Part shown: positions 47,227 to 58,920 of the stretch, in pieces
How the letters are laid out: every line of letters begins with the position of its first letter
Position numbering within the stretch: position 1 is the first letter of the stretch
Source: Sequoia sempervirens
Taxonomy: Eukaryota > Streptophyta > Pinopsida > Cupressales > Cupressaceae
DNA length: 64,000 nucleotides
Assembly: GCA_007258455.2 (NCBI GenBank)
Contig: VDFB02000001.1
Span: 14,033,747 to 14,097,746 of the forward strand
Direction: 5' to 3'
Translations under genes and position numbers: made by a program
The notes under the pieces: model-generated
Told to the model about the DNA's origin: nothing
Seen by the model: the letters and a program-made list of their open reading frames with translations, nothing else
Database searches by the model: none

Positions 47227-47280
47227 TATACCAGGTGATAACCATGTCATTGATTGGAATGCTTTATAGGTATAGGACCC
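47226..47280. repeat. 55-bp direct repeat, right copy
   Basis: Partner of 42524-42578 with one mismatch. Confidence 0.93.
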
Positions 47281-47463
47281 AGGAGTGGTAACAATTGAGC
47301 CTTTCAAAGTGCTCGAAACATTTAAGCTTCACTTGCATAATAGAGAGGTTTTACAATGCAAGGTCCAATGAAACCAGTATTTAGAAGATTCTGCCACTTG
47401 GGAAGACTATGCTGAAATCAAACAAAAGTTTCCTCATGTCTTGCATGCTTTTGAGAATTCTTG
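47281..47463 (+). pseudogene. Gypsy pol C-terminus, chromodomain-like
   Basis: Directly after the right 55-bp repeat the integrase frame resumes: VVTIEPFKVLETFKLHL, REVLQCKVQ, a TGA where Trp is expected, then EDSATWEDYAEIKQKFPH. The pattern (basic segment, VQW, ATWE) is that of the chromodomain tail in chromovirus integrases, which guides insertion to particular chromatin. It ends at a stop near 47463, 92 bp before the 3' LTR. Confidence 0.7.
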
Positions 47464-47544
47464 AAAAACAATATTGTTATGCTTATGTTTTATGGATTAT
47501 ATTTATGTCTGAGACTTAAGATCATTGAAAACGATGATTCATAA

Positions 47545-47554
47545 TGGGGGGATA
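47545..47554 (+). promoter_or_regulatory. Polypurine tract of gypsy element
   Basis: TGGGGGGATA lies directly before the 3' LTR start TGTTACACCCC. It primes plus-strand DNA synthesis in the family. Confidence 0.8.
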
Positions 47555-48356
47555 TGTTACACCCCATTGTGTTATGACCTATTTACTTTTATCTAGTAGG
47601 GTGAAAATGCTTTAAATGTATATGTTTATGCTTTATGTATTTTGGAAATATAATTAATGGATGTTTGGTTCAATTTTTTGTTTTACAATGATTTTGACTA
47701 TGAAATATATGATGCAAATAGTTGTATTGATGCGCTAACTACTATTGCAATATACTATGTTGGATGCACCTGAACAGATCCAAGCCTCCGGAAGAGAGGG
47801 GAAGTATCACTCAGGAGAAGAACTTAGTCTGGTAACCCTTAATGAGCCTAACTAGGCTTTCACACACTCACCTCTAGTTTAGTGAAGTTGAGTCAATAGC
47901 TTGGAAAATGGTAAGTTACCTTTAGTCTGGTTTGTGTATGATTTAGAAGACGTTATGAACTTGTCTGTGAATTTTTTTTATTTCGGTTATGTGATTGAGT
48001 CTTTTTGTCATGTGTGAGATCTTTATGTATTTGTAATCAATTAGATTATACATAAAATGTATATATGTATATATGTATGTGTCTATGATAAACTCATACA
48101 CATGAGTAAATATGTGCATGAGTATATGTAAATAGACATATCTACACATGCTCGTGGATGGATTACCCATATGCATGTGAATATTGATTTGACCGAGGTG
48201 ACATAAATATATGTATATGTATGTGTACCTGTATTAACGTTAACATAAATGTACATACAAATACTTTAATATATATACATGTATTATTATGTGGAATACA
48301 CAAATATGTGTATATGTATTCAAATATTGAATAAAGCATTTTATAATCAGATAAGT

Positions 48357-48427
<71 letters not shown>

Positions 48428-50362
48428 TAGCATTGGAAAAATTTATTTAACGCATAATACATAGCATGATACGTATGATAAAATGTAAAGCGCAAAAAAT
48501 AAAGGATAGCGCATATATTAATGACATTGTATAGTGAATTAAAGTTTTGTGTAAAGCATGCAAAAGCAACACTATGACAAAGCGCATGGAGTTAAAGTAT
48601 ACCATGTTTATGAATTGCATTCTCATAAGACTTAGTCAAAACTATGAAAGCTAAGTAGAACATATAAACGTGTAAATAGCCAAGACTTGGTCTTTCAAAC
48701 ATGAAACAAGTAAATAGGGGTGTGTGTGTTTATGTGGCACCAAAATATGAACTTTTCACACTAATAGAAGTTTGCTTTGTATTTCTTCTCCATCGTATAA
48801 GGAAAAAATAGAATTTGAGGAGTCAATTGTAAAGTTGGCTGAAAGAAGTCAATTTATGAAGCCTTTAACCTTGCTTTTTTGAGTAAATAATCTACTGTTA
48901 TGAAGAGAAGGTGGTTGGCTGAGTCTTTACATAGAGTCATTGTTTTTGAATCCACCACCTTTCTTTTATTTTGCTAAGATGATTATTTAGCTTGAGAAGT
49001 GGCGGGAATGTGAGCTTATTTGTAGCAATGGTGTGCCCAAGTTTTAGTATAAATAGAGGAGCTTTCTCCATCTTATGGGACACATATTTGCATTCTTGTT
49101 TTCTGATTTTTTTGAGAGTTATTCTAATGCATTTATGATTTGAGTGTTTTGAGAGAGAATTTAGTGAGGTTAGAGTATTTTGCATGGTAAGAGATTGTCA
49201 AGGGAAGATAGAGAATAGTCAAAGGTTGAGTTTAGAAGGAGTTGCAAGCTGATTTTGTGAAGGCTGAGCTAAGAATCCAAAATTGTCAATTGTAGCTTTC
49301 TAAATATGGGCATGCTACTTTTCTACTCCATTATATATTTTATGTTGAAAGGATTGTGTGATTTTAAATGTCTGGTTTGGAAAGAATTAGATTATAGGAA
49401 AGAGTGTTTGTGTATTTCTACTATACTATATTAAGTCAAGCTTATATAGCCATTATGTAGAAGTGAAGATATTTGTGAAAACTTGGATTGTGAAGTTATT
49501 TGTGAAATTTGGATTTTGAAGTTATTTATGAAGTTTGGAATATGAAGTTGTTTGAATTACTTTGGTTGTAATGCCATAAGTAAACATGGAATGAATATAG
49601 GTTATTCCTGGAGTTAGGATAATCCATGGGAAAAGGGATAACCTATGCATAGAATATGAGTGGTCATAACAAATAAAGCTGGGAAGGTGTGTGAATAGAT
49701 GAATCTCACCTGAAGTAACTAGGTGATGAATTCTTTGGCCAAAGTAGTGTAAGTTGTCACTATTTACACTGTTAGTTCACTATGATTTAGTTATGCATTC
49801 TAGGTCAAGATTTTCATACACATAGGTAGTAGCCACTTTATGGAAGTTCTAGTTATGTAGGACACAACACCAATTTCAAGAAGGATAATATTATGAGGTT
49901 ACCAAACCAATCTCTTCGTCAAAGGGTAGGGCCATCTTACTAGTTAGGTAGATGTGCGGGGAACTGCAATAGGTTAGTGGTTGGCGGAAAAGCGCTTAAG
50001 TGATGCTTGTCCTCATCAATTGGCGGCCAAAATTTGAAAGGGGACTACCTAGACCATTTGCATTTCTATTAGTGCTAGTAAGCTCAATGGAACAATGTAT
50101 GTATTCTTGTATCTATTTATATGGAAGATTGTAAACATGAAAAGTTAACTTGAGATTATATTATATAAAATCAATACTTTGGAAAGATTGTGATATCTCA
50201 ATGTAATGCAATGGAAAAGTTTGGAATAGTGTTTCTTTCAAAAGTGTATGTTATCTTTGTTTTTGAAAAGAAAATTTTTATTGCTATGCGATCGCATCAT
50301 GGTTTATAAACTTGATGTTAAAACATAGGAAAATCATTGGGTAGAACATTGGGCATGTTACA
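47555..50362 (+). mobile_element. 3' LTR of the gypsy element, 2.81 kb
   Basis: It starts TGTTACACCCCATTGTG and ends GGGCATGTTACA. From 48226 on it aligns with the truncated 5' LTR. TATA box TATAAATAG at 49048-49056. An (AT)n run (48358-48424) is much longer than in the 5' LTR. Open frames in it (for example 48163-48495 minus and 48937-49185 minus) are artefacts. Confidence 0.88.
48358..48424. repeat. (AT)n microsatellite in 3' LTR
   Basis: About 33 AT dinucleotides. The corresponding place in the 5' LTR (near 31630) has only about four. Confidence 0.95.
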
Positions 50363-50364
50363 AA

Positions 50365-50940
50365 AAAACTTGGTGAGCTCTATCCCACAAAAACCAAAAT
50401 CCTCCCAAAAGGCGACCAAGTTTCAGGGTCTTTGCAAGTTATTTATAAGAATATAGGCATGATTCGTAATATCTCTAATCAAAATATCCTATGATGAGAA
50501 TATAGTCTTGAGAAGCTTAAGGTAGGAGCAAACGTTCTCTAGCTTATGTGCCAACATGTTCGGGCACCTGGCTACAATTTTGACTATAAATTTCTCCTCC
50601 ACATCAAAATCTTTTAGCACTCTTTCTGCACTTGTTAACATATGCTTTGGTTGATATCTAATTATTTTAGTGATTGGATCTTCAGTGAAGCTGTGTCTAT
50701 TGAGCATGTTAACGAGCTATTCAATATTATCCATCATTTTGAGCTGCCCCAACAAGGGCACATTTTTCAACATTTTTGCTGCGTCAACTAAATAATGTTA
50801 AATCTGGTGGTAATGAAGTGCGCAAAGAGATTTTTAGAAGGGGTATTGTGAGATTTGAGAAATTAAAGCCAAAATGGCTTTGGCGTTTTGAAGCACAAGT
50901 TGCACCACACAGATAAGCAAAATAATAGTTTGTTGCTCAT
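50365..50940 (-). pseudogene. mTERF pseudogene, truncated third copy
   Basis: It aligns with the N-terminal half of the mTERF genes, from the ATG at 50940 to about the codon matching 10704 in copy 1. The rest of the gene is missing where the gypsy 3' LTR begins. It has several small deletions. One removes 21 bp, dropping seven residues (VEPKIQV) at a CAC/CCAC microhomology, and others break the frame near 50780-50870. The longest open piece is 50489-50707. The upstream flank to about 51140 is also homologous, so the copy arose as a DNA duplication and not by retroposition. It is more diverged than the two intact genes. Confidence 0.92.
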
Positions 50941-51642
50941 GTTTCAACTAGTGGAGTAGACGCAACAGACAAAGGGTAACCTAGGGTTTCCATGCCCCAC
51001 AAACGAATTAACAATAACATAACAACTCTGGTGTTCCATGAAACAGAGCATATATAATTGTAAAAGATTTTTTTTTTTTTAAATGTAATTAATTAAATAT
51101 AAATCTGTTTAGATTAATTAAATATAATTAGATTTGTTTTTTAATAATTTGTAGTAATAAATGGGAAGGATAAAGTTGTTTAGCTTTATGATTAAATAAT
51201 GTGTGTTAATAATGAAGATTCTAGAAACAAATTAGAGTATGGGAAAAAATCTCTTTATCAATAATATTTTATAATTGAATCTGTCAAAGTTCATAGGACT
51301 AGGTTAAGTCTATAGACTTAGTTTCATCCCGTAAGACCAAACTCAATCTTACATGATACATAATTCTACTTTATCATTTACTCAAATAGTCTTTTTTTTG
51401 CTTTACTTCTTGATATTTGAGGGCAAATGATATTTAGGAATACTTTGGAAGAGGTCTTGTTATGTCTCAAGGAGATTAGTTCTTCTAGGTCAATCTCAAA
51501 AACTGTTTACAAAATTTCTAAGATAGGGGGAAAGGACCCTCGAATGGATTATGCAGATTTTTTACTCATATAGTCCACTAAACTTAGATGACCACTACGT
51601 ATAACTCCATTAATGCTCTAGAACAAGAGGATTCCAAATATG

Positions 51643-51770
51643 CTTGAATAATAGAATGAGTGCATCAAATGCCTTCAAATACTAGCACATAGCACCAAAA
51701 CATGTGTTTGAATAATATAATGAGTGCATTAGATGCCTTCAAATACTAGCACATAGCACCAAAACATGTG
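51643..51770. repeat. 64-bp tandem duplication
   Basis: Two adjacent units with TTGAATAATA, then GCCTTCAAATACTAGCACAT, then AAAACATGTG, differing at only a few bases. Confidence 0.92.
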
Positions 51771-52984
51771 CTTTAGTCAACTTAGGACAAGGAAATGAAA
51801 GGGGTCGATCAACCAAAATTTGAATCTTAATTTTGGAAAGGAAATACTAGTCCACACCTCTAGAAATACCCTCGTGTGGGCAAAGAGTCAAATTTGTGTG
51901 GCTAACAACTATCTCTAGGTAAGTTTAAGGATAGATGTAATAAATGCGTGGATAAGGTAAATGTATAGAGGTATGCGTATGAAGATAAAATAGGTGCTAC
52001 ATACATAGAAATGCATGTATATATGGAGGGCTAAAAGCTAGGGGAACAAGTCAAACTTCACACATGATTGTCGATATGTACATGTAATCAAATAAAATCA
52101 AAGAACCAAAGGAAGAAAAAGTAAGATTAATAGCAACTCAATTAATATTTCCTTTGAATCATCATCCTTTTAATTTGTTTGACTATGGTATTTAGAAGCT
52201 ACTCATCAGTTGCCATGTCAAATGTGCAATAATGGATTTGATCTCATTGAATATAAATATGCCTCAAGAGGCCAAAATAATTTAACTACAATTCTAGTAA
52301 ATGATAAAAGAAAACCAAGAATAACACTATGAAGTACTAAAAGCATCAAGTTTCTACAATCCATGATAATTAAGTGTCCATTATTCTTGATTGAAACTGT
52401 GTCAATTTTTTGTATCACAATTTTAAAAATGACACACAAAAGGAAGTACATGTAAAAAATAAAGCAATTTTTTGTGTCATGCAAAAAGAAGCTTATATGA
52501 GCCCAAATAGAACATCAAAGGTTCGCAAAATGAGAATGAGCCGACAACTTTGAGAAACTATAATTTCTAGAAAACAAAACCCAACCCATAAGCTATCTAC
52601 ACCATTGTGAAGTATGAAAAAAATTACCCCAAATTAAAAAATGCTCAAAAATTGAGCTAGAATGACTAAGAACAAAGCTTAAAAAGTTAAAAGAGTGTGA
52701 AAATTAAACTACCAAATAGTGTAGCCTCTTCCAAAATACAAGTTAGTATGTCACTAAATTCAGAACTCTGCTAGATTAACAAATTCTACCAAGTTTAGCA
52801 TAGTTTGCTAAAACTATCATTGAAGTTAGAGGTCAACTAGATTGTTTTAGAGGAGGTTAAGATTTAGGAAAATTACCAAATTAGTGGCCTACTAGCTTTC
52901 TTAGTGATCCATTATCAAGATGAAGAAATGACCAATAATCCCATCATCAAGTTGAGGAAAGTCCTCTCCTCATCCCAAACCGAT

Positions 52985-53102
52985 ACGTGATTTAAAACGT
53001 TGATACAAAGCATACACATTTGATTTCAAAATAGCTCATACTCAGTATGTAATTTAAAACATTGATACAAAACATACACATTTGATTTCGAAATAACTCA
53101 TA
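52985..53102. repeat. 61-bp tandem duplication
   Basis: GATTTAAAACGTTGATACAA, then CATACACATTTGATTTC, recurs once with a few changes. Confidence 0.85.
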
Positions 53103-53219
53103 TGCATCTTTATAAAATTGTGAAGCACATTAATCACATGTTAACTAATACTATAATATCTACAAAATCAAAGAACCATACAAAAAAAAGCAATAATACA
53201 TTCACATTGTTAGAAAATC

Positions 53220-53420
53220 ATACATTAACTAATACCATAATATCGACAAGATCAAACAATCATCATAAAAAAAATACTATAATATATGTAAGGTCAAATA
53301 AATCATCATAAAGAAATGCCACAATGTGAAATAAGCATCGTAAGAAAATGTCAAAATATTGTAAGATCAAATAAATCATCATAAAAAAATACCACAATGT
53401 GAAATAAGAATCTACAAGAA
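53220..53420. repeat. About 72-bp degenerate tandem repeat at the left end of copy B
   Basis: Units with AAATAAATCATCATAAA and CACAATGTGAAATAAG recur two to three times. Copy A has a shorter version at 9592-9690. The duplication boundary falls inside this repeat. Confidence 0.75.
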
Positions 53421-53886
53421 TGGTGCTACAATATCCACCAAGTGAGAAAATCATCCATATAAAAAATGCCCTGAAAGTGAAGTAGCTAAACAAAACTTCT
53501 GAGTACATCTAATATGATAACCCGAACAAAAAAACATGTATGTACTTCTATTTGTTGAAAGCTCACAAATAACTTCATACACAATGCAAGTAATTTGATG
53601 TTCATGAGTTAGTAATCTACCCATTTACAAGCATACCTTTTGAAAAGTAAATACAATCCCAAATCAGTAGTTTGTGCATCAGAGCAACAAGTAAGTTGCA
53701 TCCACCTTTTCTCTGAAACTGGTGCTCTCGGGGAAAACAGGGTCAGGATCGCCACCATTTCACATGCCCATAGCCAACACCATGTATGGGATGGGCTTCC
53801 CTGAATATTAAGGTGGTTTTTCAACTCAAAGTCTCATGTGCTTAACAGATCAAAAAACATCAAATGCTCAGAAAACAAAAAACCCC

Positions 53887-55053
53887 TTATCTTGAGCTTT
53901 TTGAGACGCTAGAAATGGCATGCTTATAAACAGTCCACAGAGCAGCGGATTTAGGATGCCCTTTTATGATCTGACCAACAAACTTGGCCTCGGTCATCCT
54001 CAAAATACTACTAAGTCGCGTCGGATTAACCTTCCCCGCTCCATTCATAGCTGCCATATTTTGCAAAACTAAAAACCTGGGCCTCATTACCTTGTCCAAA
54101 CTCATTGAAAACATGCGTGGATGCTTAGCCACAAAGTCTACAGAGAGTTCCATGTGGTTGAGCATAAAGTCCATCTTTTTCTCAACGTTTTCCTCCGAGA
54201 GGTGAAGAAATTGAGGGCAAACCCTAACCAATTCCCAGGCTTCTGCAGGCGAAAGACCGAAAAGCCGAAGATTTTCTATCTTGGCCTCTAACACTTCGAC
54301 GCGGCTGGTGGCCACCATGTTCACAGCGTATTTGTACATTCCGCTTTCCTTGTCAATGCTAATCTTGCGAATGAGATCAAGTTGCGCAGGCGTCAGAGTA
54401 CTGCGCATCAAAACGGAAGGGTTTATCAATAAAAACTTGGTGAGCTCTATTCCACGAAAACCAAAATCCTCCCAAAAGGCCAACGAGGGTTTCAGGGTCT
54501 TCTGCAAGTTATTTCTAAGAATATAGGTGTGTTTCCTAATAGCTTTGATCAGAATGTCCTGTGTCGGGAATACAGTTTTGAGAAGCTTAAGGTTGGAGCG
54601 AACATTCTCCAGCTTTTGTGTCAACATTTGCGGGCACCTGGCTACAATAATGACTACAAATTTCTCCTCCACGCCAGAATCTTTTAGCACTTGAATCTTG
54701 GGCTCCACCACTCTTTCCGCACTTGTCAACATAAGCTTGGGCTGAGATCTGATTATTTTTGCAACTAGATCTTCGGTGAAGCCGTGTCTGTTGAGCATGT
54801 TCACGAGCTGTTCAACATTATCCAGCGTTTTCAGCCGCCCGAGTGAGGGCGCGTTTTTCAACATTTTTGCGGCGTCGGCTGAAGATATGTTAAATCTGGT
54901 GGTAACGAAGCGCGCGAAGAGATTTTCAGAAGGGGCATTGCTGTTGCTAACATTACTCTTTGCGAGATTTGAGAAATTAAAGCGAAAATGGCATGGCGTT
55001 TTGAAGCAGAGGTAGCGCCTCACAGGTAAGCAGGAGAATAGTTTGGTGCTCAT
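53887..55053 (-). CDS. mTERF-family protein, copy 2 (intronless, 388 aa)
   Basis: Same length and architecture as copy 1: an N-terminal transit-peptide-like segment (MSTKLFSCLPVRRYLCF...) and mTERF repeats from about residue 55 to 375, with VEPKIQVLKDSGVEE, RVCPQFLHLSEENVEKKMDF and KHPRMFSMSLDKVMRPR. The frame is fully open. Against copy 1 I count 23 amino-acid differences (94% identity) and about 35 nucleotide differences, about 25 of them replacing an amino acid. Changes cluster in the presequence (residues 2-48) and in one repeat that reads YIVNIVAIRR in copy 1 and YAVNMVATSR here. The two may differ in target or expression, or one may be drifting. Family knowledge points to organellar gene expression; the exact role is unknown. 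Confidence 0.93.
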   Translation of the reverse strand: MSTKLFSCLPVRRYLCFKTPCHFRFNFSNLAKSNVSNSNAPSENLFARFVTTRFNISSADAAKMLKNAPSLGRLKTLDNVEQLVNMLNRHGFTEDLVAKIIRSQPKLMLTSAERVVEPKIQVLKDSGVEEKFVVIIVARCPQMLTQKLENVRSNLKLLKTVFPTQDILIKAIRKHTYILRNNLQKTLKPSLAFWEDFGFRGIELTKFLLINPSVLMRSTLTPAQLDLIRKISIDKESGMYKYAVNMVATSRVEVLEAKIENLRLFGLSPAEAWELVRVCPQFLHLSEENVEKKMDFMLNHMELSVDFVAKHPRMFSMSLDKVMRPRFLVLQNMAAMNGAGKVNPTRLSSILRMTEAKFVGQIIKGHPKSAALWTVYKHAISSVSKSSR

Positions 55054-55144
55054 GTTTCAACAGACAAAGAGCGACCTAGGGTTTCCACGCCCCACAAACG
55101 AATTAACGAGAACAGAACAACTCTTCCATTTGATGAAACAGAGC

Positions 55145-55152
55145 AGATATAA
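55145..55152 (-). promoter_or_regulatory. Possible TATA element of mTERF copy 2
   Basis: ATTATATC on the minus strand, about 95 bp upstream of the ATG, as in copy 1. Confidence 0.3.
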
Positions 55153-55244
55153 TTGTAAAAGAAAACATTTTTTAGTAGGTTAATTATGTACATGTAATCA
55201 ATTAAATATAAATAAGTTTAGATTAATTAAATATAATTATATTT

Positions 55245-57080
55245 TTTTAGAAAGATCTTGAGATCTGTGATATGCACAATCTTGTGTCATGGTATCTATG
55301 TTCAATTGTTAAAAATACTTACCACTTCAAATTAATATTTTTTCAATAAATTCAAGGTGATCAAAAGGAGAAAAAGTTAGAGTTTTGAATGTCATGTCCT
55401 TTTTTCAAAATTAATTTATTTGGGAGACTCGTAGTCTATTTTTTATTTCTCATAGGCTAAGAAATAATTTAATAATAATATGTTTAAGTGGTCTAATGAA
55501 TTTATTTTATAATTTTGGGAAATGGATTACTCGAATATTATTATTTTGTTGATGTGGATTTGATGAAATATTTTATTAGAACTGCATTTGACACCATTTG
55601 GAGATGATTTAAAGTGGGAAAAGATAGATTAAAATTAAAAGAGGTGAATATAAAAAAATAGTTTGCAAGGAAAAAAGATATTCTTTGGCTACTATTATCA
55701 AACCCATTTCAAATCTTGAGCATTTTGTTCATCTCCACACATGAGGACAAAAACCCTTTGGTACAAAAATTTGGAAGATATTGAAGTATGATAGTTTTAG
55801 TTTGTGGAAGATATTTATAGTGAGTTGAGTATCTAATTCCCATATATTTATATGTCAACTTCAAGATTGTCAAGATATTATATGATAAGTAGGAGGTATT
55901 TTCCATAGTGTGTCAAATTGTAATATTGCTATCACAATTCAATCGTGTAGTTTATGAGTCAAACTCATTGACCCATGTTTCATGAGTAATGGTTCACAAG
56001 AACCCATCTCTCATTGGTCAATGAGTTTGACTCATAAACTAGACCGTTGTATCCTGATAGCAATATCACAAGATATTATATGTTCATTATTATTTCAGTG
56101 AAAATTTATTAATGTTATTTTGGCCATACATTGAGTGGTCAAACCATCTCTATATCTATCTATACAAGATCTCCTTGCTATAGTTGTGCTTCTACTTTTC
56201 CATTACATTAGGGTTATTGGCATATTTTGAAGTTAGAAGGTTATTTTTTGGTATTACACAATTAAGCTTGAAATCACTTTGAAAAGTTATAAAATTAGAC
56301 TATGTTCAGGTGGTAAGTAAATGGGGTAAACATATTAAATTTTAATTTTCATTATTAATGATTCTAATACCCAAAACAATAGTATTTTAATGAGACATAT
56401 TTTCATATTCTTCTCACTATTTTTTAGGATATTATGCTTCAAATCAAGCACATTTAGTTATCTTTCAATGCTTGAACCATCATCCAACAATTATAATGAA
56501 GATTTTGAACCACCATTTAAATGGTATTCTTACTTAGAAAACTCTAATCATATGAATGATAGTGAGACTATTACCAATATTCCTCCATCTAGTGTGTTTA
56601 TGTATAGACATGTTCATAGTCATGTATCTAGTGTGAACACAACATTAGTGAATGGGCTATGTAACTTTTGATGACATGCATTGAGATTACACCATCATCA
56701 CATATTTCTTCTACAAATTTAGAGGACTCACTTATTTTAGGGCTTATAATGATTCACTACAACAAGATCATCATTATTTTGAAGAGGTAGTGTATTGGGA
56801 TAAGTACAAGTAGTAGATCTTATGTATCTATTTATAGGTACTATTTTTGTAGATTTGTAGGACATTATTAATGACTTAAAATTCATCTTTAATGGAAGTA
56901 CTACCATTAATTTTTCATCTTCTCTATCTCATTTTATTTCTCCACTTATTCTTGATTCCATAGTGGTGAACAAATTTAACCTCTACATTTCTTCAAAATT
57001 TTGAGATTTAATAAAATTTTAAAATATTTTAGACTACATGTCTTTTTTACACCAATATATAATTCCAAACTCCACAATAA
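55245..57080. repeat. 1.84-kb tandem duplication, unit 1
   Basis: It starts TTTTAGAAAGATCTTGAGAT and ends CCAAACTCCACAATAA. The same start recurs at 57081, directly after this end. It matches about 11545-13385 of copy A, where there is one unit. It contains a hairpin (55920-56069) and a 93-codon open frame (56390-56671) that is broken in the other two copies. Confidence 0.93.
55920..56069. repeat. Paired-arm hairpin, copy B1
   Basis: Arms 55920-55973 and 56016-56069, 54 bp each. 47 of 54 positions pair; loop 42 bp. Confidence 0.85.
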
Positions 57081-58920
57081 TTTTAGAAAGATCTTGAGAT
57101 CTGTGATATGCACAATCTTGTGTCATGGCATCTTTGTTTGATTGTTAAAAATACTTACCATGGCAAATTAATATTTTTTCAATAAATTCAAGGTGATCAA
57201 AAGGAGAAAAAGTTAGAGTTTTGAATGTCATGTCCCTTTTTCAAAATTAATTTATTTGGGAGACTCGTAGTCTATTTATTATTTCTCATAGGCTAAGAAA
57301 TAATTTAATAATAATATGTTTAAGTGGTCTAATGAATTTATTTTATAATTTTGGGAAATGGATTACTCGAATATTATTATTTTGTTGATGTGGGTTTGAT
57401 GAAATATTTTATTAGAACTGTATTTGACACTATTTGGAGATGATTTAAAGTGGGAAAAGATAGATTAAAATTAAAAGGGGTGAATATAAAAAAATAGTTT
57501 GCAAGGAAAAAAAGATATTCTTTGGCTACTATTATCAAACCCATTTCAAATCTTGAGCATTTTGTTCATCTCCACACATGAGGATAAAAACCCTTTGGTA
57601 CAAAAATTTGGAAGATATTGAAGTATGATAGTTTTAGTTTGTGGAAGATATTTGTAGTGAGTTGAGTATCTAATTCCCATATATTTAAATGTCAACTTCA
57701 AGATTGTCAAGATATTATATGATAAGTAGGAGGTATTTTCCACAACATGTCAAATTGTGATATTGCTATCACAATTCAACCGTAAATTTTACGAGTCAAA
57801 CTCATTGACCCATGTTTCATGAGTAGTGGTTCACAAGAACCCATCTCTCATTGGTCAATGAGTTTGACTCGTAAACTACACCGTTGTATCCTGATAGCAA
57901 TATCACAAGATATTATATGTTCATTATTATTTCAATGAAAATTTATTAATGTTATTTTGGCCATACATTGAGTGGTCAAACCATCTCTATATCTATCTAT
58001 ACAAGATCTCCTTGCTACAGTTGTGCTTCTACTTTTCCATTACATTAGGCTTATTGGCATATTTTGAAGTTAGAAGGCTGTTTTTTGGTATTGCACAATT
58101 AAGCTTGAAATCACTTTGAAAAGTTATAAAAACAAACTATGTTTGGGTGGTAAGTAAATGGGGTAAACATATTAAATTTTAATTTTCATTATTAATGATT
58201 CTAATACCCAAAACAATAGTATTTTAATGAGACATATTTTCATATTCTTCTCACTATTTTTTAGGATATTATGCTTCAAATCAAGCACATTTAGTTATCT
58301 TTCAATGCTTGAACCATCATCCAACAATTATATGAAGATTTTGAACCACCATTTAAATGGTATTCTAAATTAGAAAACTCTAATCATATGGATGATAGTG
58401 AGACTATTACCAATATTCCTCCATCTAGTGTGTTTATGTATAGACATGTTCATAGTCATGCATCTAGTGTGAACACAACATTAGTGAATGGGCTATGTAA
58501 CTTTTGATGACATGCATTGATATTACACCATCATCACATATTTCTTCTACAAATTTAGAGGACTCGATTATTTTAGGGCTGATACTGATTCACTACAACA
58601 AGATCATCATCATTTTGTAGAGGTAATGTATTGCAATAAGTACAAGTAGTAGATCTTATGTATCTATTTATAGGTACTATTTTTGTAGATTTGTAGGACA
58701 TTATTAATGACTTAAAATTCCTCTTTAATGAAAGTACTACAATTAATTTTTCATCTTCTCTATCTCATTTTATTTCTCCACTTATTCTTGATTCCATAGT
58801 GGTGAACAAATTTAACCTCTACATTTCTTCAAAATTTTGAGATTTAATAAAATTTTAAAATATTTTAGACTCTATGTCTTTTTTACACCACTATATAATT
58901 CCAAACTCCACAATAATTTT
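57081..58920. repeat. 1.84-kb tandem duplication, unit 2
   Basis: The second unit of the tandem pair. It leads back into sequence matching copy A from about 13386 (ATACTTTGTACAACAC). It shares bases with unit 1 that copy A lacks (for example AAAGTTAGAGTTTTGAATG). Confidence 0.93.
57757..57906. repeat. Paired-arm hairpin, copy B2
   Basis: Arms 57757-57810 and 57853-57906, 54 bp each. 47 of 54 positions pair; loop 42 bp. Confidence 0.85.

Larger units (their letters stand above)
31463..50362 (+). mobile_element. Ty3/gypsy (chromovirus-like) element with nested insertions
   Basis: Order on the plus strand: truncated 5' LTR (31463-33585), primer-binding site (33586), leader, gag, protease/RT/RNase H/integrase, chromodomain-like C-terminus (to about 47463), polypurine tract, 3' LTR (47555-50362). 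Two later insertions interrupt it: a Copia-like element at 34091-37885, and a composite insert at 42579-47225. The coding part is full of stops and shifts. The 3' LTR abuts an mTERF pseudogene at 50365, so the element inserted into that gene copy. Confidence 0.85.
51141..53319. other. No gene; small tandem duplications
   Basis: AT-rich. It contains a 64-bp tandem duplication (51643-51706 and 51707-51770) and a partial 61-bp one (52985-53040 and 53046-53102). The open frame at 52218-52484 (minus) shows no motif I know. Confidence 0.6.

Noticed and set aside
56390..56671. 93-codon plus-strand ORF in tandem unit 1
   Set aside because: One-base indels break it in unit 2 and in copy A, so it is not a conserved gene.
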